A stretch of 11,113 bases of DNA from Poriferisodalis multihospitum (GTDB taxonomy: Bacteria > Actinomycetota > Acidimicrobiia > Acidimicrobiales > Poriferisodalaceae). The translations under genes were made by a program, and so were the position numbers. Below the pieces are notes generated by a model. It was not told the DNA's origin. It saw only the letters and a program-made list of their open reading frames with translations, and did no database searches. The stretch is from positions 1 through 11,113 of the forward strand of contig JAPYOI010000113.1 in assembly GCA_028278755.1 (NCBI GenBank), given 5' to 3'. Positions 1 through 6,210 of the stretch are shown piece after piece (the stretch's first letter is position 1; every line of letters begins with the position of its first letter).

Positions 1-1507
1 GGGCGGGGTTGGGCCGTGAGGTGGCGTCAGGGGGCACGAGCTGGTAGCGGCCATTGCGGACAACGACCTGCCAGTTGTGGTCGTGGATGCGGTCGTGGCA
101 GTGCCAGCACACCAGCACGAGGTTGTCGACTTGGGTGGGGCCGCCGCGTCTCCAGGGGAGGATGTGGTGCGCTTCGCACTCGTCGGGCGCAGCGCCGCAT
201 CCGATGCATGCGTCGTCGCGGGCGATCAGGGCGCGGCGCTGGGCTGCGGTGGGAGCCCGCGCGGCGGTGGCCTCGTAGAGGGGTGTGAGCTGCTTGCCGA
301 ACAGCACGACGGAGACATCAGCGTTGCAGCAAATGCGGTCGAAGTCGCTCGCCGGGATCGGGCCGGTGCCGGCGATCTCGCCCATGCCGCCGTGCTCGCC
401 GAGCAGATCCACGAGCTCGGCCCGCACGATCACCTGCGCGGACGGGCGCTTGTGCGCCGTCGGGCCAGTGTCGCAGGAGGCGCCGCTGCTGGTCGCGGTG
501 TCACCCGCTGCAGCGTCGGGAGTCGCAGGTTCGCTTGTCGGCCCGTCAGGGTTCGCTGCGGCTCCCGATGCTCCGGCACCGTCCGCCGCGCCGCCCGTCG
601 GACGGCGATCCCCCGCTGCGGTGGCAGTGGCGGAGCCCGCCGGCGGTTCGTCGCCCCCAGCCGCGCGTCCGGCGACGGTTCCATCGGGGGCAGTGCTGGG
701 CGCGTTGTGGTTGAGGATGCGGTCGAGCGCGTCGGCCATGCGCTGATCGCGCGTGCGAACAGCGTGGCTGCCTGTTGAGCCGTCGAGTGCTGCGCCGCTG
801 TGCGCTCCGCCGTGCAGACCAGTGCCGTGCAGACCAGCGTCGTCGGGACTCACGGCGGCCCGATCGCGTTGCAGGCGGCGGTCGGCTTGGCGGAGACGTT
901 CGGCCTCGGCGCGGAGGCGGGCCTGGATGCGCGCGCCCATCTCGGCGTCGAACGCGCCGCGCATCTGCACCGTGCCGTCTTCGCCGTTCCAGAAGCGCAC
1001 GTTGCGGTTGCGCCGGTTGCGGCGATGCCGCTCGGCGAGGTCTGCGGCGCTCTGGTGCTTGGCCGTCCAGCGCTGGGATGCCTGAGCAAACTCGTCGGGC
1101 GGCAGCGTCTTGGCGAGATTCACCAGCTCGGCATCGCCATCCACCGCTTCGGGGCTGGTGTGGCGTGCGGCTCGGGCGAGACGAGCGGCGTTCGCCATGC
1201 TCATCTCGCCCTCGGCCAACGCGGACTGCGCTTCGGGAATCTGCTCGAGCTCGGCCGCCACGCGCACGTTGCGCACCGCTTCCGAACGAGGCACGGCGGC
1301 CACCTGATGCAGCACGCCTGCACCGCCATCGCCGTGGCGTTCACGCCGCGCGATCTGCGATGCCACGGCAGTCTCGAGCCTCTCGAGCTTGGCGCGCAGC
1401 GGCTTGGCCAACCCCAGCGCCTCGCGCAGCTCCGCCGTCGGGGCGGCGTCAACGCCGTCGAGCGCTACAGAGAGCGAGTCGAGCGCCAGTCGCACCTGAG
1501 AGAACAT
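1..1507 (-). CDS. DUF222 / HNH endonuclease (13E12 repeat family), 3' end cut by window edge
   Basis: The minus-strand frame is open from an ATG at 1507 to the window edge, giving 502 residues without a stop, so only the extreme C-terminus is missing. Residues about 5-265 resemble the helical, Arg/Ala/Glu-rich DUF222 domain. Residues about 268-350 are a low-complexity Ala/Gly/Pro/Thr linker. The C-terminal HNH zinc-finger nuclease domain has C434xxC437, H447-H448 (EAHHILPWRRGG), the Asn of VDNLVLVC, C467xxC470-H471 and H475, so the ββα-metal catalytic residues look intact. DUF222-HNH proteins are multicopy in actinobacteria and correspond to the M. tuberculosis 13E12 repeat family; their cellular role is poorly known. 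I infer a DNA-cleaving enzyme, perhaps mobile or damage-related. A TANNNT box six bases before the ATG suggests a leaderless mRNA, although AGGGTG five bases before the ATG could act as a weak ribosome binding site. Confidence 0.93.
   Translation of the reverse strand, partial: MFSQVRLALDSLSVALDGVDAAPTAELREALGLAKPLRAKLERLETAVASQIARRERHGDGGAGVLHQVAAVPRSEAVRNVRVAAELEQIPEAQSALAEGEMSMANAARLARAARHTSPEAVDGDAELVNLAKTLPPDEFAQASQRWTAKHQSAADLAERHRRNRRNRNVRFWNGEDGTVQMRGAFDAEMGARIQARLRAEAERLRQADRRLQRDRAAVSPDDAGLHGTGLHGGAHSGAALDGSTGSHAVRTRDQRMADALDRILNHNAPSTAPDGTVAGRAAGGDEPPAGSATATAAGDRRPTGGAADGAGASGAAANPDGPTSEPATPDAAAGDTATSSGASCDTGPTAHKRPSAQVIVRAELVDLLGEHGGMGEIAGTGPIPASDFDRICCNADVSVVLFGKQLTPLYEATAARAPTAAQRRALIARDDACIGCGAAPDECEAHHILPWRRGGPTQVDNLVLVCWHCHDRIHDHNWQVVVRNGRYQLVPPDATSRPNPA
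809..838. repeat. 15-bp tandem duplication inside the DUF222-HNH gene
   Basis: Two adjacent 15-base units (809-823 and 824-838) differ only at their last base. On the coding strand they give the duplicated peptide GLHGT/GLHGG at residues 225-234, in a Gly/His-rich stretch near the end of the DUF222 region. It keeps the frame and looks like replication slippage in a flexible segment. Confidence 0.85.
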
Positions 1508-1513
1508 GCGTTC

Positions 1514-1519
1514 ACCCTA
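1514..1519 (-). promoter_or_regulatory. Putative -10 box (TAGGGT) for a leaderless DUF222-HNH mRNA
   Basis: On the minus strand TAGGGT is followed by GAACGC and then the ATG at 1507. An actinobacterial TANNNT -10 box this close to the start codon predicts transcription beginning at or next to the A of ATG. The -35 position (about 1537-1542) has no TTGACA-like hexamer and instead holds half of the SOS-like palindrome. Confidence 0.5.
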
Positions 1520-1536
1520 CCTGGACGGTGTGACAA

Positions 1537-1552
1537 ACGAACGTTGTTTCGC
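1537..1552 (-). promoter_or_regulatory. Degenerate LexA/SOS-box-like palindrome upstream of the HNH gene
   Basis: The minus-strand 16-mer GCGAAACAACGTTCGT matches the actinobacterial SOS box TCGAAC-N4-GTTCGA at 9 of 12 defined positions (CGAA on the left, GTTCG on the right). It lies 29 bases before the ATG at 1507 and covers the expected -35 position, so a bound repressor would block the promoter. My recollection is that 13E12-family genes in M. tuberculosis are among the LexA-controlled set, which makes the position suggestive. With three mismatches it may be fortuitous. Confidence 0.35.
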
Positions 1553-1565
1553 CCTCACGATCTTT

Positions 1566-1622
1566 GCGGTTATGTTACATTTGACTCTAGTAATAATTGA
1601 TATATTCTGTATGTTTTCAAAT
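1566..1622. promoter_or_regulatory. AT-rich intergenic island (the 1508-1801 gap)
   Basis: The gap between the HNH and Nudix genes (about 290 bases) holds no convincing gene. Its centre is strongly AT-rich, in sharp contrast to the rest of the window. On the plus strand TTGACT (1581-1586) is followed after 16 bases by TATTCT (1603-1608), a sigma70-like arrangement with no obvious downstream plus-strand gene. On the minus strand the island lies upstream of the HNH promoter and could act as an UP-like element. From 1623 to 1801 I see only a small hairpin near the Nudix stop. Confidence 0.35.
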
Positions 1623-1767
1623 CCTGCTTCCGCGAGCCGCAACTATCCGCAACAGCCTTCCCGAGACAGCCTCGCCCGTCATCCGGCAACGCCGATGTGA
1701 CCCACCTCTCCCAACAAGCCTGATCGTGACGGCCTCGTAGAAGCGGGAACAGACGAGGGCGCCGCAC

Positions 1768-1780
1768 GGACCGGCGGTCC
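1768..1780 (-). terminator. Short GC hairpin downstream of the Nudix gene
   Basis: GGACC-GGC-GGTCC forms a perfect five-base-pair stem with a three-base loop, 21 bases past the Nudix stop codon. There is no U-tract, so it would at best be a weak intrinsic terminator. Confidence 0.2.
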
Positions 1781-1801
1781 CTCATCCGTCAACCCAGCCG
1801 C

Positions 1802-2437
1802 TCAGCTCGACGGGCTGAACTGGATGGGCAGCGGGTGGCCTGCGCGGGTGAACATGTCCTGCAGCATCCGCAGGGTCATGCCCCAGATCACGCGTCCGTG
1901 TCCCACTTCGATTCCCGGGAAGCGTTCGTCGGGCCTCGGCGGGTAGTGGTAATCGATGTGGCGCCCCGGATCAGCCAACTCCAGCACCGACACCCAGAAC
2001 GCGTCGGCGACTTCGTAGTTGAGGGTCAATTCGGGCCGGCCGCCCTCGAGCCAGCAGACGTGCGGGGTCACCCGCAGCGCGGCGCCGCGCCAGCGCGGGT
2101 TGCCTTCCAGGTCATTGAGCCGGCCGAGCCAGCGAACCCCCGCGTCCGCGGTGATGTCGAATCCGATTTCCTCGCGGCTCTCGCGCACTGCCGTGTCGAA
2201 CGTGTCGTCGTCGTCAGGCTCAGTGCGGCCGCCCGGAAACGCCATGTGACCCGACCAGGGGTCCCCATTGCGGATCGCGCGCTCGATGAACAGCATCTCG
2301 GGTCCGCGCTCACCGGGTCGCACCACGGCTGCTACGGCGGCCGTTGGACCCTGATGCGGCGTGTCCAACTCTTGGCTGAGCACCTCGGACAAGCGCACCT
2401 CTGTGAACGCTCGGGTGACAGTGTGCGGCCCAACCAC
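1802..2437 (-). CDS. Nudix hydrolase, CoA-pyrophosphatase (NudL-like) type
   Basis: This 211-residue protein is a typical length for Nudix enzymes that split CoA or acyl-CoA into 4'-phosphopantetheine and 3',5'-ADP. The segment GDPWSGHMAFPGG (58-70) matches the conserved lead-in of CoA diphosphatases. The Nudix helix follows with R85-E86, E89-E90 and G92 (RESREEIGF), the metal-binding glutamates of the family. The protein is soluble with no signal peptide. The start is GTG at 2437, chosen because a TANNNT box lies eight bases upstream and there is no Shine-Dalgarno site; a GTG about 14 codons downstream is an alternative. It is divergent from an acyl-CoA dehydrogenase gene, which fits a role in CoA or acyl-CoA turnover, but the substrate is inferred. 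Other Nudix substrates cannot be excluded. Confidence 0.9.
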   Translation of the reverse strand: MVGPHTVTRAFTEVRLSEVLSQELDTPHQGPTAAVAAVVRPGERGPEMLFIERAIRNGDPWSGHMAFPGGRTEPDDDDTFDTAVRESREEIGFDITADAGVRWLGRLNDLEGNPRWRGAALRVTPHVCWLEGGRPELTLNYEVADAFWVSVLELADPGRHIDYHYPPRPDERFPGIEVGHGRVIWGMTLRMLQDMFTRAGHPLPIQFSPSS

Positions 2438-2445
2438 AACGTCGC

Positions 2446-2451
2446 AGCGTA
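2446..2451 (-). promoter_or_regulatory. Putative -10 box (TACGCT) for a leaderless Nudix mRNA
   Basis: On the minus strand TACGCT sits eight bases before the GTG start at 2437. No Shine-Dalgarno sequence lies between them. It is back to back with the dehydrogenase box at 2499-2504, so the 74-base gap appears to carry two divergent promoters. Confidence 0.45.
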
Positions 2452-2498
2452 GGTGGCCGAACCGTGGCGGCTCCCGGCTGGTCCCAAGTCACCGCTGC

Positions 2499-2504
2499 TA
2501 CCGT
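2499..2504 (+). promoter_or_regulatory. Putative -10 box (TACCGT) for a leaderless acyl-CoA dehydrogenase mRNA
   Basis: TACCGT is followed by seven bases and the ATG at 2512. There is no Shine-Dalgarno site in front of this ATG, and the box decides the start choice in favour of 2512 over the ATG at 2560. No clear -35 hexamer is visible. Confidence 0.45.
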
Positions 2505-2511
2505 CGCCGCG

Positions 2512-3628
2512 ATGGCCGACGCCGACGCCTCGCACACCGCTGACGATTCCATCAGAGGAATGGAAACGTCAGCGTTCGAAGCATTCGTGGCAGAGGTCGC
2601 GCGCTTCCGGGACACGGTGGTGGCGCCCAATGTGAGCCGTTGGGAATCCGAGAAGCGCATGGCGCCCGAAGCCCTGCGTGAGGCATCCGACATCGGCCTG
2701 CTGGCGATGGAGGTGCCTACCGCACTGGGCGGGCTCGGGATGAGCTTCGCCCAGAAGTGCCGAATCACCGAGGTGCTCAGCGCTGTCTCGATGCCGTTCG
2801 CGTTCAGCCTCGTCAATACCGGCAACGTTGCAGCAGACCGAGCCGGGCGCAGGCAGCGACTTCGCCAACATCGCCACCACCGCGACGCCCCTCGACGGCA
2901 GATGGCGGCTCGATGGCGCCAAGGCCTGGATCACCAATGCCGCGCACTCCGACGTCATCTTCTGCTACGCGCAGACCGAACCAGGCTCTCGGGGTCGTGG
3001 CATCGCGCTGTTCCTCATCGACGGCACCCGGCCCGGCTTCGAACGGCTGCCGCCCTACGAGCTGGCCGGCGGCCATCTCATCGGGACGGGCGGCTTCCGG
3101 CTGGACGGCTACGTTGCCGAAGCCGATGACCTCCTCAGCCCCGCGGGAGAAGCCTTCATCGCGGCCCTGTCGAGCGTGAACGGCGCCCGCACCTATGTCG
3201 CGGCCATGTGCTGCGCCATGGTGGAAGCCACGCTGGCGAGCGCAGTGCGCTACGGCGCCGAGCGCGAAGCGTTCGGCAAGCCCGTCATCGCCCACCAGGG
3301 ACTCGCCTGGAAGCTGGCGGGCGTGCAGAACCGCCTCGAGGCCGCCCGGCTGCTCACCCGGCGAGCCGTCGAAGCGGTGACCGAATCGCTGCGTACTGGC
3401 GACGCGACCGGGGCGATCCTGCCCGCCGCCCACGCCAAGAAGTTCGCCACCGAAACGGCCGAGGCCGACATCGCCACATGCATCCAAGCCATGGGTGCTG
3501 AGGGCCTGCGCAGCGACCACCCCGGGGGCCACCACCTCGTCGGCGCCCGCATAGCGAGCTACGTGGACGGCAGCACCGAGATCCAGACCGATCGCATCGC
3601 CCGCTCACTCCGGCAGCACTACTGCTGA
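2512..3628 (+). pseudogene. Acyl-CoA dehydrogenase, interrupted by an internal deletion with frameshift
   Basis: The N-terminal half is read from ATG 2512 (FEAFVAEVARFRDTVVAP, then GLLAMEVPTALGGLGMSF) and stays in frame until about 2826 (SLVNTGNVA). The family then resumes one frame over at about 2831 (TEPGAGSDF, WRLDGAKAWITNAA, YGAEREAFGKP..HQ, AMGAEGLRSDHP, YVDGSTEIQTDRIARSL) and runs to the stop at 3626-3628. Between SLVN and TEPGAGSD the family normally has some 25-30 more residues (the segment with GS..Q+..+LP.L..GE..G). Roughly 75-90 bases are therefore missing, with a length not divisible by three. Unshifted translation would stop at 3129 without the FAD/substrate core. The catalytic Glu of the xYEGT motif is Asp here (codon 3566-3568). 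The gene is convergent with a CoA-transferase. A true pseudogene or an assembly error are both possible. Confidence 0.85.
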
Positions 3629-3650
3629 GCGGCGAAACCGGGCTCTCAGC
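3624..3650. terminator. Hairpin between convergent genes, containing both stop codons
   Basis: GCTGAG (3624-3629) pairs with CTCAGC (3645-3650), and the inner CGG (3630-3632) can pair with CCG (3638-3640) around a CGAAA loop, with a four-base bulge. The TGA stops of the acyl-CoA dehydrogenase (3626-3628) and the CoA-transferase (complement of 3646-3648) lie in opposite arms. It could act as a weak bidirectional terminator, though no U-tract follows. Confidence 0.35.
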
Positions 3651-4833
3651 CGAAAACACCCTCGTCGCGCAGCGCCGTGATGTCGTCCCACTCATAGCCG
3701 TGCTCCAGGAGCACCTCCTCGGTGTGCTGACCCAGCTCGGGCGCGACAGCACCGGGTTCCAGCGGTGTCTCCGACATGCGGATCGGGGTGCCGATCACCA
3801 CACGGTCGCCGTCGGGGTGTTCCACCCGCCGCAGGTAGCCGTTGTCGTACATCGCCTCATCGGCGACGATCGCCTCGTAATCACGCACCAGCCCATAACG
3901 GACGCCTGCCCCGGTGAGGACGGCCTCCCACTCGGCGAGCGTCCTGGTGGGGAAGACCTCGTCGATGATGGCGACCAGCTCGGCCCTGGCATCGGAGCTG
4001 AGCATGAGAGCCAGGAACCGTTCGTCGCCGGCGAGATCGGGCCGGTCGAGCAGCTCGGCAAAGACGGGCCACCCCGGCCCGGTACCGCTGAGCAGGTGGA
4101 TCCAGCCGTCGGCCGCTTCGACGGTGTGCAGCAGCGTAGGAACGAACGCGTGGCCCGAGTCGATGCGCTCCGGGTTGCGACCGGTCAGCAGGGTGTAGGT
4201 CATCTCCGACGCCTGGGCGTAGATCATGCCGCCCACGAGTGACACGTCGACTCGCTGCCCTCGCCCGGTCGTTTGGCGATGCAGCAGCGCCGCAAGAATA
4301 CCGGTGACCATGTTCTGGCAGCCGACATGGTCAGCAATGACAGCCCCGTTCATGATCGGGGGACCGCCGTCGATCCGGCTGGCGAACATGAGCCCGCCCT
4401 CCGACTGGCCGGTCGAGTCAGCGCCCTCGCGGCCCGCCTTGTCGCCCACCGGCCCGAAGCTCGAACCGGTGGCGTACACGAGCCGAGGATTGATGGCTGA
4501 CAGGTGTTCATAGGACAGGCCCCAGGCCTCCATCGTCCCGGGCACGAAATTGTGGATCAGGACATCGGCATCGGCGACGAACCGCTCAAGTGCGCTCTTG
4601 CCGCCCTGAGTGCGCAGATCAAGCGTGACCGACCGCTTTCCCCGGTTGCACGCCTCGTAGTACGGACTTCGCGGGTCATCGGGTGACACGGGGATGACCC
4701 GTCCCAGGTCGCCCATGCCGGGCAACTCGATCTTGATGACCGACGCCCCCATGTCGTGCAGCGTCGCTGCGGCCTGGGGGCCCTGCACCAAGATGGCCAA
4801 GTCGAGGACGGAGCATCCGTCAAGCACTCCCAT
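3646..4833 (-). CDS. CaiB/BaiF family (family III) CoA-transferase
   Basis: This 395-residue protein has the usual length and fold signatures of family III CoA-transferases, which move CoA between carboxylic acids through a covalent aspartyl-CoA intermediate. Visible motifs are the N-terminal VLDLAILVQGPQAAATLHDMGA (in part), VIKIELPGMGD, NRGKRSVTLDL, DVLIHNFVPG and the active-site region REGADSTGQSEGG, with the likely nucleophile D139. A C-terminal LGQHTEEVLLEHGY motif closes the protein. ATG 4833 is chosen because the N-terminus then begins at the normal position (MGVLDGCSVLDLA) and a TANNNT box lies six bases upstream. The open frame continues further upstream, but only antisense to the aminotransferase. 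It is divergent from the aminotransferase operon and convergent with the broken acyl-CoA dehydrogenase. The pairing suggests activation and oxidation of an unknown carboxylate. Confidence 0.93.
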   Translation of the reverse strand: MGVLDGCSVLDLAILVQGPQAAATLHDMGASVIKIELPGMGDLGRVIPVSPDDPRSPYYEACNRGKRSVTLDLRTQGGKSALERFVADADVLIHNFVPGTMEAWGLSYEHLSAINPRLVYATGSSFGPVGDKAGREGADSTGQSEGGLMFASRIDGGPPIMNGAVIADHVGCQNMVTGILAALLHRQTTGRGQRVDVSLVGGMIYAQASEMTYTLLTGRNPERIDSGHAFVPTLLHTVEAADGWIHLLSGTGPGWPVFAELLDRPDLAGDERFLALMLSSDARAELVAIIDEVFPTRTLAEWEAVLTGAGVRYGLVRDYEAIVADEAMYDNGYLRRVEHPDGDRVVIGTPIRMSETPLEPGAVAPELGQHTEEVLLEHGYEWDDITALRDEGVFG

Positions 4834-4839
4834 CGCCGG

Positions 4840-4845
4840 ATCGTA
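4840..4845 (-). promoter_or_regulatory. Putative -10 box (TACGAT) for a leaderless CoA-transferase mRNA
   Basis: On the minus strand TACGAT lies six bases before the ATG at 4833. There is no good ribosome binding site between them. It supports 4833 over the upstream extension of the same frame. Confidence 0.45.
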
Positions 4846-4908
4846 ACCCCCACAGATTCCCGCAGGCCCGCTGTGTGTCAGGATGCAAAGCGCAAAGATC
4901 TTCCCGTC

Positions 4909-4914
4909 GGAGAG
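4909..4914 (+). promoter_or_regulatory. Ribosome binding site of the aminotransferase gene
   Basis: GGAGAG lies six bases before the ATG at 4921. It fixes this start over the in-frame open stretch upstream, which begins at 4756 and overlaps the divergent CoA-transferase gene. Confidence 0.7.
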
Positions 4915-4920
4915 TGCCCC

Positions 4921-6144
4921 ATGAGCGAGCCGATGCCAACCTCCAAGTCCAAAGAGCTCTACGAGCGGGCGCAGTCGGTCATTCCCAAGGGCGTGCACGG
5001 CCACTACGGCCCCGCCGTGATCGACGACGGCCCGGTCTTCTTCTCTTCGGCGGAAGGCGCCCGCTTCACCGACGTGGACGGCAACTCCTACATCGACTGG
5101 ATGTGTGCGTACGGCCCGAACATCCTGGGTTACAACCACCCGGCCGTGGAAGAGGCCGCCGAGAAGCAGGCAGCCGATGGCAGCACGGTCAGCCTGGCCG
5201 CGCCGATCATGGTGGAGCTGGCCGAAGAGCTCGTTGACATGGTGGACGGGGCCGACTGGGCGCTGTTCGGCAAGAACGGTGCCGACGCGACCGGGCTCGC
5301 GGCGATGGTTGCCCGAGCAGCCACCGGGCGGCGATACATCCTCAAGATCGAAGGCGGTTATCACGGCTCGGCGCCGTGGATGCAAGCGCCGGGCAACAAG
5401 GGCACGATCGCGGAGGATCAGGCGTTCGTGATCGAGGTGCCATGGAACGACGCCGGTGCGGTGCAGGCAGCTATCGATGCGCATCCGGGCGACATCGCCT
5501 GCTTCATCTCCTCGCCGTACCACCACCCCGTCTTCGCAGACAACGAGCAACCGGCGCAGGGCTACTGGGCGGCAGTGGAATCAGCTTGCCGGACAGCAGG
5601 AGTCGTGGTGATCCTCGACGATGTGCGGAGCGGCTTCCGGATCGACTTGGCCGGCTCGCACGTTGCCTACGGCTTCACGCCCGATCTCATGTGCTTCGGC
5701 AAGGCGATCGCGAACGGGCATCCGCTGGCAGCGCTCACCGGCAGCGATGCTCTCAAGGAAGCCGCCGCCGAGACGTTCTTCACTGGGACCCAGTTCTTCA
5801 ATGCTGCGCCGATGGCCGCCGGGCTTGCCACGCTGCGGGAGCTGCGTGCGGCTGATGCCGCCAATACCGCCACGGCGACCGGCACCCGCCTCGGCGAGGC
5901 GCTGACCGATGTGGCAGCAGCCCATGGGCACGAGCTTCGGGTGAGCGGTGTGCCCGCCATGCCGTACCTGCGCGTCGTCGGTCCCGGCGGCGGGAAGTTC
6001 CATGCCCGCTGGGTGGCTGAATGCATTCGCCGGGGCGCCTACCTGCTCAGCTACCACAACAACTTCGTGTGCACTGCCCACACCGACGACGACATCAAGC
6101 GCACCTGCGACATCGCTGACTCAGCGTTCGCTGCGCTGGCCTGA
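4921..6144 (+). CDS. Class III PLP-dependent aminotransferase (glutamate-1-semialdehyde aminotransferase-like)
   Basis: The 407-residue protein has the fold-type I, class III layout. FTDVDGNSYIDWMCAYGPNILGYNHP (in part, 49-74) is the N-terminal signature. FGKNGADAT (116-124) is the phosphate-binding loop region, GGYHGS (145-150) contains the PLP-stacking aromatic, D233-D234 in LDDVRSGFR holds the pyridine-nitrogen aspartate, and K261 in CFGKAIANG is the Schiff-base lysine. FFTGTQFFNAAPMAA matches the late GTx(S/F)xNP-like loop. KNGADAT, rather than the SSGTEA of true haem-pathway GSA aminomutases, suggests an aminotransferase or aminomutase in secondary or amino-acid metabolism, not HemL. The substrate is unknown. 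It starts an apparent operon with the LLM oxidoreductase 66 bases downstream and is divergent from the CoA-transferase. Confidence 0.93.
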   Translation: MSEPMPTSKSKELYERAQSVIPKGVHGHYGPAVIDDGPVFFSSAEGARFTDVDGNSYIDWMCAYGPNILGYNHPAVEEAAEKQAADGSTVSLAAPIMVELAEELVDMVDGADWALFGKNGADATGLAAMVARAATGRRYILKIEGGYHGSAPWMQAPGNKGTIAEDQAFVIEVPWNDAGAVQAAIDAHPGDIACFISSPYHHPVFADNEQPAQGYWAAVESACRTAGVVVILDDVRSGFRIDLAGSHVAYGFTPDLMCFGKAIANGHPLAALTGSDALKEAAAETFFTGTQFFNAAPMAAGLATLRELRAADAANTATATGTRLGEALTDVAAAHGHELRVSGVPAMPYLRVVGPGGGKFHARWVAECIRRGAYLLSYHNNFVCTAHTDDDIKRTCDIADSAFAALA

Positions 6145-6195
6145 GGCTCACGGCCGGCCTCGCTCCCGCCCTGCATTGCCCGCGCCTCGACGCCC

Positions 6196-6202
6196 AGGGA
6201 GG
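6196..6202 (+). promoter_or_regulatory. Ribosome binding site of the LLM oxidoreductase gene
   Basis: AGGGAGG lies eight bases before the ATG at 6211. The presence of a strong site here fits translation from a polycistronic mRNA that begins upstream of the aminotransferase. Confidence 0.75.
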
Positions 6203-6210
6203 CTCCGCCC

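Noticed and set aside
77..1600. Long plus-strand open frames (77-778, 775-1533, 800-1600) over the left part of the window.
   Set aside because: They are antisense to the DUF222-HNH gene, whose minus-strand frame shows clear HNH motifs. The plus-strand translations are Arg/Ala-rich and resemble no family, as expected of shadows in GC-rich DNA.
1570..1785. 71-codon minus-strand open frame in the intergenic gap.
   Set aside because: It runs through the AT-rich island, has no ribosome binding site or TANNNT box at the right spacing, and its translation has no recognisable features.
1835..2452. 205-codon plus-strand frame opposite the Nudix gene.
   Set aside because: It is fully antisense to a gene with clear Nudix motifs, and the translation is featureless.
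4756..4920. Upstream extension of the aminotransferase frame.
   Set aside because: It overlaps the divergent CoA-transferase start, has no family similarity, and GGAGAG precedes the ATG at 4921.
4834..5550. Upstream extension of the CoA-transferase frame to 5550, which would give 634 residues.
   Set aside because: The extra 239 residues are antisense to the aminotransferase and His/Arg/Gly-rich. The family N-terminus begins exactly at the ATG at 4833.
6152..6159. GGCCGGCC palindrome between the aminotransferase and LLM genes.
   Set aside because: Short GC-only palindromes are common at this base composition. There is no U-tract, and the genes look co-transcribed.
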